Source of the DNA: Nonomuraea maritima
Lineage (GTDB): Bacteria; Actinomycetota; Actinomycetes; Streptosporangiales; Streptosporangiaceae
Assembly: GCF_900100395.1 (NCBI RefSeq)
Contig: NZ_FNFB01000020.1
Coordinates: 62,001-126,000, forward strand
DNA: 64,000 nucleotides
Reading direction: 5' to 3'
In this document: positions 32,630 to 40,998 of the stretch, piece after piece
Layout of the letters: each line of letters begins with the position of its first letter
Position numbering within the stretch: the stretch's first letter is position 1
Translations under genes and position numbers: made by a program
The notes under the pieces: model-generated
The model's input: only the letters and a program-made list of their open reading frames with translations
Database searches by the model: none
What the model was told of the DNA's origin: nothing

Positions 32630-33349
32630 ATGTCTGTTTCTGCGGTGACGCTCCCTCCCGTCTCGATCCTGCTCGTCGAGGACGACGAAGTGATCCGCAA
32701 GACGGTCGGGATGGCACTCGAACGCTACGGCTACCACGTGAACACGGCAGGCGACGGCCTGACCGCCCTGGAACTGATCCAGGACAAGCGGCACGACCTG
32801 CTCGTCCTGGACGTGATGCTGCCCAGCCTCGACGGCATCGGGCTGGCGCGCAAGGTGAGGGAGACGAGCCTGGTGCCCATCCTCATGATGTCCGCGCGCG
32901 GCGACTCGCTGGACGTGGTCTCGGGTCTCGAAGCGGGCGCCGACGACTATGTGGTCAAGCCGGTCGACACCTCCGTCCTGGTCGCCAGGATCAGGTCACT
33001 GCTGCGCCGGGCCTCGTTCCCCGCGCAGACCGCGGACGCCGAGCCGGCCGCCGCGAAGGACCGGGGCGTGCTCGTCTTCGGCGACCTGACCATCGACCCG
33101 GAGGGCCTGGAGGTCTCGCTGGCCGGCCGTCCGGTCGCGCTCGCCCCGACCGAGTTGCGGCTGCTGCTGGAGTTCGCCGCCCATCCGGGGATCGTGCTCG
33201 ACCGGCAGACCCTGCTCACCGATGTCTGGGACTACGGCTGGGACGGCGACAGCCGCGTCGTCGACCTGTGCGTGCAGCGGCTGCGCAAGAAGATCGGCGC
33301 GGACCGCATCGAGACCGTCCGCGGCTTCGGCTACAAGCTGCGCCGGTGA
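32630..33349 (+). CDS. OmpR-family response regulator
   Basis: A 239-residue two-domain regulator. Receiver: ILLVEDDE acidic pocket, phospho-acceptor Asp61 in LLVLDVMLPSLDG, Thr/Ser switch in LMMSARGD, and Lys in YVVKPVD. DNA-binding domain: winged helix from about 140 with VALAPTELRLLLEFAAHPGI and RVVDLCVQRLRKKIG. It shares a GTGA overlap with the kinase gene, so the pair is made together. The array of hairpin repeats lies just upstream. CseB-like in overall sequence, though no sigE or cseA is adjacent. Confidence 0.93.
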   Translation: MSVSAVTLPPVSILLVEDDEVIRKTVGMALERYGYHVNTAGDGLTALELIQDKRHDLLVLDVMLPSLDGIGLARKVRETSLVPILMMSARGDSLDVVSGLEAGADDYVVKPVDTSVLVARIRSLLRRASFPAQTADAEPAAAKDRGVLVFGDLTIDPEGLEVSLAGRPVALAPTELRLLLEFAAHPGIVLDRQTLLTDVWDYGWDGDSRVVDLCVQRLRKKIGADRIETVRGFGYKLRR

Positions 33350-34593
33350 GGGCACGAGCGGCGTACGGGTTGCTGAACTGGCGGTCGCTGCGCTGGAAGA
33401 TCGCCACGCTGGTGGGCCTCGCCTGCTGCGCGGTCGCGGTGGCCATCGGCGTACTGGTGCACAGCAGCACCTACGACCGCACCATGGAGCTGGGCCGGTC
33501 GCGCGCCTTCGAAGCCCTGGCCTCCCTCCCCGAGGACGGCACCCAGGACATCGCGGCGAGCGACCCCGTCCCTTCGGAGCTGCTGCGGCAGCTCGGGGGG
33601 CCGGACGCACGCGCCGACCGCGCGGTCTACTGGTTCGACGACCGCCGTCCTGACTATCCGTGGATGTGGGGGGCCACGCGCGTCGGCGGGCGCGAGCTGG
33701 TCGTCCAGATGTGGATGGGGGGCGAGATGGCGAGCCTGCGGGCGCTCGACCGGCACATCGTGCTGGCCTCGCTCGGCACACTCGCCGTCATCGTCCCCCT
33801 CACCGCGCTGGTCGCCGAGCCGCCCACCCGCCGGCTGCGCCGCGTGGCGCGGACGGCGCGGCGCATCGCCGACGGGGAGCTGGACGCCCGCATCGGCGGC
33901 CGGCCGCGCGGCGGCGACGAGATCGACGAGATCTCCCGCGCCGTCGACTCGATGGCGGAAGGGCTGCAGCGGCGGCTCCTCAGCGAGCAACGCTTCACCG
34001 CCGACGTCGCGCACGAGCTGCGTACCCCGCTGATGGGCCTGATCACCTCCGCCGAGCTGCTCGCCGAGGGCGAGGCGACCGACCTCGTACGCGACCGCGT
34101 GCGAGTGCTGCGCGCCCTGGTCGAGGACCTGCTGGAGATCTCCCGCCTGGACGCGGGCGCCGAGCGGCCCGACCTGCGGCCGGTGCCGCTGGCCGACATC
34201 GTCGAGGCGTCCGTCGCCCGTACCGGACTCCTGGTGCGGTTCACCGCCGCCGGCGGCGCCGTCGCCGAGACCGACCCGCGCCGCCTCGACCGGATCCTCG
34301 CCAACCTGGTCGTCAACGCCCACCGCCACGGCGTCGCCCCCGTCGACGTCGCCGTGTCCGGCACGACCGTCGTCGTGCGCGACCACGGTCCCGGCTTTCC
34401 CGCCGACCTGCTCGCGGAGGGGCCGCAGCGTTTCCGTACGGGAGCGGCGGAACGCGGACACGGTCACGGCCTCGGGCTGACCATCGCCATGGGCCAGGCC
34501 CGCGTCATCGGGGCGACGTTCACCCTGTCGAACGCGGCGGACGGCGGCGCGGTCGCCACTCTCGGCCTCCCGCCCGCTACCGATCCGAGCTGA
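33346..34593 (+). CDS. Sensor histidine kinase
   Basis: A 415-residue membrane kinase: TM1 at about 22-42 (TLVGLACCAVAVAIGVLVH), an extracytoplasmic sensor of about 105 residues, TM2 near 145-165, HAMP to about 215, HisKA with FTADVAHELRTPLMGL (His223), and a HATPase domain with N-box LVVNAHRHG, DHGPGFP and GHGLGLTIAMG. GTG start overlaps the regulator's stop. It likely senses the cell envelope; the convergent gene is a DD-carboxypeptidase, which fits a wall-related role. The 3' end overlaps that gene by 17 bases. Confidence 0.9.
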   Translation: MRARAAYGLLNWRSLRWKIATLVGLACCAVAVAIGVLVHSSTYDRTMELGRSRAFEALASLPEDGTQDIAASDPVPSELLRQLGGPDARADRAVYWFDDRRPDYPWMWGATRVGGRELVVQMWMGGEMASLRALDRHIVLASLGTLAVIVPLTALVAEPPTRRLRRVARTARRIADGELDARIGGRPRGGDEIDEISRAVDSMAEGLQRRLLSEQRFTADVAHELRTPLMGLITSAELLAEGEATDLVRDRVRVLRALVEDLLEISRLDAGAERPDLRPVPLADIVEASVARTGLLVRFTAAGGAVAETDPRRLDRILANLVVNAHRHGVAPVDVAVSGTTVVVRDHGPGFPADLLAEGPQRFRTGAAERGHGHGLGLTIAMGQARVIGATFTLSNAADGGAVATLGLPPATDPS

Positions 34594-35452
34594 GCAGCCA
34601 CCGTTCGACCGCCGCGGTCATCCTCCCGCCCGCCGCGAGCGCCGCCTCCTTGCCGGAGACCGGGTCGGTGCCCGCGGCCTGGCCGAGGATCACCCCGAGG
34701 ACCAGCCGTCCCCGTACGCGGGAGGCCCACATCAGGTTGCCGCCGGCGGCCGTGCCGGAGCCGGTCTTGATGCCGATGACGCCGTGCCTGTCGAGCAGCG
34801 TGTTGGTGTTGGCGAACCGCCGGGCGTCGCCGGGGAGCTCGGTGTGGCCCTCCCCCACGACCTCGCGGAACACCGGGTCCCGCATCGCCGTCGAGGCCAG
34901 CTTGAGCTGGTCGGTCGCGGTGCTGACGGTGCTGTCCTCATTGCCGCTGGCCCCCGTGTACGTGGTGCCGACCATGCCGAGGCGGCGGGCGGCGGCGTTC
35001 ATCCGCCTGACGAAGGCCTGCTGCGAGCCGGAGTCCCAGCGGGCGAGCAGACGGGCCACGTTGTTGCCCGACGGCACCAGCATCAGCTCCAGCATGCGGC
35101 GCAGCCCGATCCGCTGTCCCTCCCTGACCGGGACGGTGGACTCCTGCGGCGAGTGCGACTCCTCCTCGGCGGTGCGGTCGACGGTGACCAGCGGGCCCGG
35201 GTCGGCGGGCCGCAACGGGTGCCGCCGCAGGATCACGTACGCGGTCATCACCTTCGTCACGCTGGCGATGGGCACCGGCTCGCCGTCACCGCTGACGCCG
35301 AGGCTGCCGATCCCCTCCACCTCGACCGCCGCCTGGCCCTCGGCCGGCCACGGCAGGAGCACACCGGGCACGTCGGCCCCCGAGACGATCGGTTCGGGCG
35401 CGCAGCCGGGCAGCAAGCCCAGCAGAAGGAGGAAGGCCACAGAACTCCGCAT
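34577..35452 (-). CDS. D-alanyl-D-alanine carboxypeptidase (S11), lipoprotein
   Basis: A 291-residue penicillin-binding protein. Lipobox LLPGC gives lipidation at Cys17. Active-site motifs: SVTK (Ser64/Lys67), SGN in LVPSGNNVA (about 126) and KTG in IGIKTGSGTAAGG (about 227). It trims the terminal D-Ala of peptidoglycan stem peptides outside the membrane. No C-terminal PBP5 anchor domain is present, and the lipid replaces it. Convergent with, and slightly overlapping, the sensor kinase. Confidence 0.9.
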   Translation of the reverse strand: MRSSVAFLLLLGLLPGCAPEPIVSGADVPGVLLPWPAEGQAAVEVEGIGSLGVSGDGEPVPIASVTKVMTAYVILRRHPLRPADPGPLVTVDRTAEEESHSPQESTVPVREGQRIGLRRMLELMLVPSGNNVARLLARWDSGSQQAFVRRMNAAARRLGMVGTTYTGASGNEDSTVSTATDQLKLASTAMRDPVFREVVGEGHTELPGDARRFANTNTLLDRHGVIGIKTGSGTAAGGNLMWASRVRGRLVLGVILGQAAGTDPVSGKEAALAAGGRMTAAVERWLLSSDR

Positions 35453-35580
35453 GCCGGACAGGGTCTGCCGGCGATGTGTCGCGCAGGCCGTGTCCGCGTA
35501 CCCGGAGGGGATCAGCCACCCATCGATCGTGCAGCAGTCACCGCTCGCGGCAGGGTGGCACGGCGTTCAGTGGCCGGAGC

Positions 35581-36414
35581 TCAGTTCGCGAGGGCTGCCC
35601 GCAGGGCGGTGGCGTACGCGCGAGGGTGGCTGGTGTTGCCGTTGTGGCCGCCGGGGAACTCCCGCAGCTCCGTGCCGCGCAGCTCGGCCAGGACGGCCGC
35701 GCACGTACGGTCGAAGACGGTGTGCGGCGTGGCGCGCCCGACCGCCGGGATGATGCGGGCGGGCGCGTCGCGGAGCGCGGCGATGTCGAGAGTGTCGCGG
35801 ACGACCGCCGTGAACTCGTGCTCGATGAAGAAGCCGAAGTCGCGCACCCGCTGCGGGGTCATCGGCTGCGGGGTGAGGCCGGGTTCGGCGTCGGGGTCGG
35901 CGGGGTCGATGCCGAGGGCATCGGCGATCATCGCGAGAGCGGCCGGCAGACCGTCCGTCCGGTGGACGCGCTGGATCTCCTCCAGTTCCCGCTCGTGGCG
36001 GGCGCGCTGGTCGCCGGGGAGCAGTCGCGGGCTCACCGGTTCGTGGGCGACGAGCGTGCCGATCCGCCCCGGGTGGCGGGTGAGCACGTGGAAGCCGATG
36101 GAGGCGCCGATGCTGCAGCCGAGCATGAGCGCCGGCTCGTCGGTGAGCTCGGCGAGCAGGCGGTGCACGTCGTCGGCATGCTGGGCGAGCGTCACCGCCT
36201 TGGCGGGGTCGTCGAGGGTGCTGCGCGAGAGGCCACGACGGTCGTAGGTCACCACGGTGTAGTCGCCGGCGAGCTGGTCGACCAGGTCAGTGCTGCGCCC
36301 GGCGCCCCCCTCGCCGCTCTGCGAGATCAGCAGGATCGGGCCCGCGCCACGGACCTCGTAGTACAGCGTGGCGCCGGGCACGCGCAGCAGTCCGGACGTG
36401 TCGGTGATCATCAT
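35581..36414 (-). CDS. Alpha/beta hydrolase
   Basis: A 277-residue alpha/beta fold hydrolase: GPILLISQSGEGGAGRSTDL oxyanion region, YTVVTYDRRGLSRS, nucleophile elbow LGCSIGAS (Ser), EPVSPRL and the late His in FPGGHNGN. The ATG at 36414 is supported by AGAGGA six bases upstream. It is divergent from a MarR gene with a shared palindromic operator, so it is probably the regulated target. Substrate unknown. Confidence 0.88.
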   Translation of the reverse strand: MMITDTSGLLRVPGATLYYEVRGAGPILLISQSGEGGAGRSTDLVDQLAGDYTVVTYDRRGLSRSTLDDPAKAVTLAQHADDVHRLLAELTDEPALMLGCSIGASIGFHVLTRHPGRIGTLVAHEPVSPRLLPGDQRARHERELEEIQRVHRTDGLPAALAMIADALGIDPADPDAEPGLTPQPMTPQRVRDFGFFIEHEFTAVVRDTLDIAALRDAPARIIPAVGRATPHTVFDRTCAAVLAELRGTELREFPGGHNGNTSHPRAYATALRAALAN

Positions 36415-36460
36415 GAGCTGTCCTCTCGGTTCGGAGCGTCGGAAGGGACCATAATCAATC

Positions 36461-36494
36461 ATTTCTGATATATCAAGCCAGATGCATCAGAAAT
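36461..36494. promoter_or_regulatory. Operator between hydrolase and MarR genes
   Basis: ATTTCTGAT at 36461-36469 and ATCAGAAAT at 36486-36494 are perfect 9-base inverted repeats with a 16-base spacer. Inside are two more palindromes, TGATATATCA (36466-36475) and GATGCATC (36481-36488). This A/T-rich island in GC-rich DNA is a strong MarR operator candidate controlling both divergent genes. Confidence 0.75.
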
Positions 36495-36510
36495 AATGTA
36501 TCTTCGGGGC

Positions 36511-36966
36511 ATGAACGGAGTCGAGCTGTTCCTGCTGGGACGGGTGCTGATGAAGATCGGCGAGGAGGCGCTGCCCACCGAGGGCATCGGGCAGCACTCC
36601 ACCAGCGTCCGTACGGTCCTCATCGTGGCCGGTGACGTGAGCGGACACCCCGGCAGCGCGGTCGGCGAGATCGCCGCGCGGACCGGTCTCCCGCAGAGCG
36701 CCGTGTCCGGCGCGGTCGCCCGGCTCCGTGAGACGGGCGCGGTCGTCACCGAACCCGACCCGCGCGACCGCCGCCGGGTCCTCATCCGGCCCGCGCCCGA
36801 GGCCTCTCCCCGCGTGGCGGAGATCAGATCGACCTCGATCGACGCCGCGCTGGCCACCGCCCTGGGCACCGACGACCCCGAGCACGTCGACCGGATCGTG
36901 GCGCTCCTCGCCGAGCTGGGCCGCCATCTCACCCCGCAGGCGCTCGCCCGGCTGCGGGGACGGTGA
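36511..36966 (+). CDS. MarR-family transcriptional regulator
   Basis: A 151-residue winged-helix regulator: dimerising N-terminal helix MNGVELFLLGRVLMKIGEEA, recognition region GEIAARTGLPQSAVSGAVAR and wing TEPDPRDRRRVLIRP. The D-P-R-D-R-R wing is typical MarR. The ATG at 36511 is favoured on domain start; one at 36496 is possible. Its stop overlaps the start of a phosphotransferase gene (GTGA), so that gene may be co-expressed. Confidence 0.88.
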   Translation: MNGVELFLLGRVLMKIGEEALPTEGIGQHSTSVRTVLIVAGDVSGHPGSAVGEIAARTGLPQSAVSGAVARLRETGAVVTEPDPRDRRRVLIRPAPEASPRVAEIRSTSIDAALATALGTDDPEHVDRIVALLAELGRHLTPQALARLRGR

Positions 36967-37973
36967 GCCTCGTCCAGAATGTCCGGATGGACTTTCAGCC
37001 GATCGAACGGCCCGCGGACGCTTTCCAGCAATCGGTGAGCGCGGAGGAACTGCAGGCGGTCTGCCATCGGGTCTTCGGCGCGGGTGGGCGGGTGGTGTCC
37101 GCCGTCGAGATGGGGCTCGGGATGTACAACAGCACCTATCGCGTCACGGTCGAGAACCAGGCCCGTCCGGTGATCGTGCGCTTCGCTCCCGAGCCGGACC
37201 GCCAGTTCGGCTCCGAGCGGGAGTTCATGCGCAACGAGTACGCCACCGTCCCGTACCTGACGGCGATCGCCCCGCTGATGCCGAAGGTCATCGCGGCCGA
37301 CTGGTCGCACGAGCTGGTCGGCCGTGACTACCTGGTGCAGACCCTGCTGGACGGCGTCCCCGCGCCCGAGGGGCTGCGCCGCCATCCGCGGCCGACCTGG
37401 ACGGCCTTCTTCCGGCAGCTCGGAGAGATCACGCGGACGGTCCACTCGGTGCGCGGCCGGGCGTTCGGCCCGGTGGCCGGGCCGGCGTACGAGACCTGGA
37501 GCGGGGCCGTGATCGGGACCTTGCGCGACATCGCGGCCGATCTCGACGCGGTGGCGCTCGATGCCGCCGACCTGCGCAAGGCCGAGGCCATCGCCGCCGA
37601 GCACCACGCCGTGCTGGACGAGATCACCGAGCCCCGCCTGCTCACCGGCGACCTGTGGACGGTCAACGTCATGGTCGCGGAGGACGCCGACGAGCCGACC
37701 GTCACCGGCGTGTTCGACCTCGACCGCACCTCATGGGGCGACCCGGCCGCCGACTGGCCGATCCGGATGGCCGCCGCCAAGCAGGACGAGCGGGTGGCGT
37801 TCTGGGAGACGTACGGTGAGCGCGACCTGAGCCCGTCGGCGGCGTGGCGCGCGCGGCTCTACGAGATCCTGCACCTCGGCGCCGTTCGCCTCGAACATCA
37901 CCGCCTCGCCGACACCTCCGCGATCGCGGGCACCTACGACGCGGTGGCCGCCCTCCTGCCCCGGCTCGCCTAG
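36963..37973 (+). CDS. Aminoglycoside phosphotransferase (APH) family protein
   Basis: A 336-residue kinase-like protein: a nucleotide-binding N-lobe (EMGLGMYNSTYRVTV and VIVRFAPEP), catalytic loop LLTGDLWTVNVMV (Asp and Asn) and the metal Asp in GVFDLDRTSWGDP. The usual H-G-D of APH is T-G-D here, as in several small-molecule kinases of the family. GTG at 36963 overlaps the MarR stop; ATG at 36987 is an alternative. Substrate unknown; resistance cannot be claimed from sequence. Confidence 0.85.
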   Translation: MSLVQNVRMDFQPIERPADAFQQSVSAEELQAVCHRVFGAGGRVVSAVEMGLGMYNSTYRVTVENQARPVIVRFAPEPDRQFGSEREFMRNEYATVPYLTAIAPLMPKVIAADWSHELVGRDYLVQTLLDGVPAPEGLRRHPRPTWTAFFRQLGEITRTVHSVRGRAFGPVAGPAYETWSGAVIGTLRDIAADLDAVALDAADLRKAEAIAAEHHAVLDEITEPRLLTGDLWTVNVMVAEDADEPTVTGVFDLDRTSWGDPAADWPIRMAAAKQDERVAFWETYGERDLSPSAAWRARLYEILHLGAVRLEHHRLADTSAIAGTYDAVAALLPRLA

Positions 37974-37988
37974 CGTCCTGACGCGAAA

Positions 37989-38030
37989 TACCTCAGGGGG
38001 GTACCGTGTTGCAAGGTACGACCCCTGAGG
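37989..38030. promoter_or_regulatory. CsoR-type operator and leader hairpin
   Basis: TACCTCAGGGGGGTA at 37989-38003 fits the TACC-N-GGTA pattern of CsoR sites. In addition CCTCAGGGG at 37991-37999 pairs with CCCCTGAGG at 38022-38030, with GTACC/GGTAC inside. The right arm ends in GAGG, part of the GAGGAGG ribosome binding site of the CsoR gene, so the hairpin may also mask translation. Confidence 0.65.
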
Positions 38031-38039
38031 AGGACGGTC

Positions 38040-38321
38040 ATGACCGGGTACGGCGAGAACAAGCGCGAGCACGCGATGCGCCTGCGGCGTGTCGAGGGGC
38101 AGATCCGCGGCCTGCAGCGGATGGTCGAGGAGGACAAGTACTGCATCGACATCCTGACGCAGGTGTCGGCGGCCACCAGCGCGCTGAAGGCGTTCTCGCT
38201 GGCGCTGCTCGAGGAGCACCTGGCGCACTGCGTCGCGGAGGCCACGCTCAAGGGCGGCCCCGAGGCGGAGGCCAAGATCAAGGAGGCCTCGGACGCCATC
38301 GCCCGGCTGGTCCGTTCCTAG
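38040..38321 (+). CDS. csoR: CsoR-family copper-sensing repressor
   Basis: A 93-residue DUF156 protein with the Cu(I) ligands Cys35 (EDKYCIDIL), His60 and Cys64 (EEHLAHC). Alpha-helical RRVEGQIRGLQRMVEED is the DNA-binding start. It represses until Cu(I) binds. ATG follows GAGGAGG. The following DUF4396 gene begins 15 bases after the stop and is probably its target. No CopA or CopZ gene is adjacent, which is unusual. Confidence 0.92.
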   Translation: MTGYGENKREHAMRLRRVEGQIRGLQRMVEEDKYCIDILTQVSAATSALKAFSLALLEEHLAHCVAEATLKGGPEAEAKIKEASDAIARLVRS

Positions 38322-38336
38322 GGCGAGGAGGCCGAC

Positions 38337-38804
38337 ATGGGTACCGAGCCGCACGGGCACGCACCCCCCAAGGCGTCATGGGGGACGGCGGCCTCGGCGA
38401 CGCTGCACTGCCTGACCGGGTGCGCCATCGGCGAGATCCTCGGGCTGGTGATCGCCACCTGGCTCGGCTGGACCGCGGCCCCCTCGATCGCGCTGGCCGT
38501 GCTGCTGGCCTTCTTCTTCGGCTACCTGCTGACCCTCGTGCCGCTGCGCCGAAGGGGCCTTGACTGGCGGACGGCGATCAGGCTGGCGCTGGCCGCCGAC
38601 ACCGTGTCGATCATCGTGATGGAGATCGTCGACAACGGCGTGATGCTCGCCGTCCCCGGCGCCATGGACGCCGCCCTGACCTCCGCCCTGTTCTGGGGCG
38701 CCCTTGCGCTGTCACTGCTGGTGGCCTTCCTCGTCACCACCCCGATCAACAAGTGGATCATCGGTCGCGGCAAGGGCCACGCGGTGGTCCACCGCTATCA
38801 CTGA
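38337..38804 (+). CDS. DUF4396 membrane protein
   Basis: A 155-residue protein with four hydrophobic segments and the conserved TLHCLTGCAIGEILG near the start, MEIVDNGVMLAVPGAM in the middle and LVTTPINKWIIGRGKGHAVV at the end. The paired Cys (CLTGC) and histidines suggest metal handling. Co-transcription with csoR makes a role in copper tolerance likely, but none is established to my knowledge. Confidence 0.85.
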   Translation: MGTEPHGHAPPKASWGTAASATLHCLTGCAIGEILGLVIATWLGWTAAPSIALAVLLAFFFGYLLTLVPLRRRGLDWRTAIRLALAADTVSIIVMEIVDNGVMLAVPGAMDAALTSALFWGALALSLLVAFLVTTPINKWIIGRGKGHAVVHRYH

Positions 38805-38818
38805 CGAGCTTTCAGAAC

Positions 38819-39520
38819 CTACTCGGCCAGTTCGGGGTACAGCGCCGCCAGGTCGGCGGACAGCGCGGCCTTCACCTGGCGGGTGAGGTCGTCGGCGAGC
38901 ACCTCGTGCGCTCCCGACTCGATGCCGTCGAGCGCGGCGACGGCCACGTCGCGCGGCGGCGTCTTGGGGGCGTCGACGTCCGCCACCATGTCGGTGTCGA
39001 CGTAGCCCATGTGCAGGCCGGTGACGGCGATGCCGCGCGGACGCAGTTCCAGGCGCAGCGAGTTGGTCGCGGACCACAGGGCCGCCTTCGTGGCGCTGTA
39101 GGACGACCCGGTGGTGAACCACGACAGGACCGAGTGGGCGTTGAGGATGTGTCCGCCGCCGTTGCGCTCGATGACCGGCACGAAGGCCCGCGTGACGTGC
39201 AGCGGTCCGTAGAAGTTGACCTCGAACTCCTGGCGCACGTCGTCGAGGGTCTCGCCGAAGTAGTCGCCCCTGACCGAGACGCCGGCGTTGTTGATCAGGA
39301 TCGTGACGTCCTGGGCCTGCTCGGCCGCCGCCGCCACGGAGGCGGGGTCGGTGACCTCCAGGGCGATCGGGACGGCGTCCGGGTGCGTCACCGTGCGCGG
39401 GTCGCGGGTGGTGGCGTACACCTTCGCGGCGCCGCGCTCGTAGAGCTCCTCCACCAGAGACTTGCCGATGCCCCGGTTGCCGCCGGTGACGAAGGCCACC
39501 GCGCCCTTGATGCTGGTCAT
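38819..39520 (-). CDS. SDR-family oxidoreductase
   Basis: A 233-residue classical short-chain dehydrogenase: GGNRGIG cofactor loop, NNAG, catalytic Ser in NAHSVLS and YSATK. Divergent from a TetR regulator across two perfect operators, so it is the likely regulated gene. Substrate unknown. Confidence 0.9.
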   Translation of the reverse strand: MTSIKGAVAFVTGGNRGIGKSLVEELYERGAAKVYATTRDPRTVTHPDAVPIALEVTDPASVAAAAEQAQDVTILINNAGVSVRGDYFGETLDDVRQEFEVNFYGPLHVTRAFVPVIERNGGGHILNAHSVLSWFTTGSSYSATKAALWSATNSLRLELRPRGIAVTGLHMGYVDTDMVADVDAPKTPPRDVAVAALDGIESGAHEVLADDLTRQVKAALSADLAALYPELAE

Positions 39521-39537
39521 GAACGTACCCCTCCATT

Positions 39538-39577
39538 GGAAACCGATCGGTTTCCAGCACTGTAAACCGATCGGTTT
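39538..39577. promoter_or_regulatory. Two TetR operators between SDR and TetR genes
   Basis: GGAAACCGATCGGTTTCC at 39538-39555 is a perfect 18-bp palindrome and AAACCGATCGGTTT at 39564-39577 repeats its core. The centres are 24 bp apart. They lie about 20 and 33 bases from the two start codons, a textbook placement for autorepression and for repression of the SDR gene. Confidence 0.9.
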
Positions 39578-39609
39578 CTAGATCGCAACAGCCGGAGTAA
39601 TCTGGACGC

Positions 39610-40185
39610 ATGACGGACACGGCCTCCCGCACATCCACCCGCGACCGCCTCCTCGACGCCGCGGCCGAGCTCTTCCACCGCGAGGGCATCGGCGTGGGCG
39701 TCGAGGAGCTGTGCCGCGCGGCGGGGGTGTCCAAACGCTCGATGTACCAGCTGTTCGGCAGCAAGGACGAGGTGGTGGCGGCCAGCCTCGACCGCAGGAT
39801 CCCGGCCACGGCGGCGCATCTGATGCCCGCCGCCGGCGACGGCCGGTCGCCACGGGAGCGGATCCTGTACCCGTTCGAACGCCTGGAGGAGTCGGCGGCC
39901 GAGCCCGGCTTTCGCGGATGCCCCTTCGTCAGCACGGCGGTGGAGGTCAAGTCGCCCGAGCACCCGGCGAGCACGGTCGCCCGCAAGGCCAAGAACCAGC
40001 TGACCGCGTTCTTCGAGGAGGAGGCCCGACGCGGCGGCGCCACGGACCCTGCGCTCCTGGCACGGCAGCTCACCGTGGTGTTCGACGGCTGCAACGCGCG
40101 CGCGGTCGTTCAGGCCCAGGGGCTCGACGGGCTCGCCGTCACCACGGCCGCCGCACTGCTCGACGCCGGCGGCCTGCGCGCGTGA
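39610..40185 (+). CDS. TetR-family transcriptional regulator
   Basis: A 191-residue repressor: helix-turn-helix TRDRLLDAAAELFHREGIGV and VEELCRAAGVSKRSMYQLFG followed by the ligand domain with FRGCPFVSTAVEV. This C-terminal type is common in regulators of SDR/oxidoreductase genes. It should bind the two palindromes upstream. Confidence 0.92.
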   Translation: MTDTASRTSTRDRLLDAAAELFHREGIGVGVEELCRAAGVSKRSMYQLFGSKDEVVAASLDRRIPATAAHLMPAAGDGRSPRERILYPFERLEESAAEPGFRGCPFVSTAVEVKSPEHPASTVARKAKNQLTAFFEEEARRGGATDPALLARQLTVVFDGCNARAVVQAQGLDGLAVTTAAALLDAGGLRA

Positions 40186-40863
40186 TCAGGGACGGTGCCA
40201 GTGGCGTAGCTTGTCGGGGTTCAGCATGATCCACACCGCGGTGATCCCGGTGTCGGCGACGCTCATGCCGATCACCGCCACCGCCTGACCCTCCCGGCGG
40301 ACGACCAGCCCGGCCCTGCCGTTCACCGACTCGACGGCGACGTCGGTGTCCGGCTGACCGGCCAGCATGACGGTGACGAACCGGGCGACCGCCTCGGCGC
40401 CGCGTACCGGGCGCACCGCGGCGCGGAGCTTGCCCCCGGCATCGCTGACGACGGTGACCTCACCGTCCAGCACCTCCTTCAGCGCCGCCACGTCGCCTCG
40501 CACGCACGCCGCGGCGAACCGGCTCACCACCCGGTGGTGCCGGTCGCGTACGTCGCCCTGCGGCTCGCGCCTGACCGGACGCGGGGCGGCGAGCACGTCA
40601 GGGACGGCGCCCCGCGGCGGCCAGGACGGGACGCCGTCGGCGAGCAGTTCCAGGCAGACGATCCCCGCGGTACGCGTCAGCCAGGCCCGCGGCACCGCGA
40701 TGCCGGCCCGTTCCGCGTCGTCGAGGGCGTACCAGCGGCGATAGGTCTCCTGCACGATCCCGTCGGCGGCCTCCGCCGAACCGGACATCCACACCGCGAC
40801 CTCGAACAGGCGCCGCCGCTCGTCCAGCATCTCCGCGAGCGTCCCCGCGCTCTCCTCGGTCAT
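40186..40863 (-). CDS. ECF41-like protein lacking sigma region 4
   Basis: A 225-residue protein. The start (LFEVAVWMSGSAEAADGIVQ, YRRWYAL) resembles sigma region 2, and the C-terminal 120 residues form the SnoaL-like domain of ECF41 factors with DAGGK and the closing NPDKLRHWHRP. Between them, where region 4 (about 60 residues) should lie, only a short linker is found (APRPVRREPQGDVRDRHHR). So it can hardly bind a -35 element. It could be a decayed sigma factor or a derived regulator. Next gene on the same strand is a full ECF41-like factor. Confidence 0.75.
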   Translation of the reverse strand: MTEESAGTLAEMLDERRRLFEVAVWMSGSAEAADGIVQETYRRWYALDDAERAGIAVPRAWLTRTAGIVCLELLADGVPSWPPRGAVPDVLAAPRPVRREPQGDVRDRHHRVVSRFAAACVRGDVAALKEVLDGEVTVVSDAGGKLRAAVRPVRGAEAVARFVTVMLAGQPDTDVAVESVNGRAGLVVRREGQAVAVIGMSVADTGITAVWIMLNPDKLRHWHRP

Positions 40864-40998
40864 GTCCCGCCTCCTTCAGAGCGCGGCTGCGCGTGGCTCA
40901 ACGTGGTGATCCGCACGTTGTCCCCTTGTCGTCGGGTGTCGCGAGAAAAGACCGGACAGCCGGCCAGGATGTGACGTCCGCCACGGAAGGCGGCCAGG

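Noticed and set aside
32005..32794. Leftward open frames of 177-303 codons rich in C-G-D-A-A and R-R-C-R-R-P
   Set aside because: They are only translations of the 33-bp repeat array and of the reverse strand of real genes.
36963..37973. Aminoglycoside resistance gene
   Set aside because: The fold is APH-like but the catalytic loop is T-G-D and the family covers many substrates; a resistance function cannot be supported.
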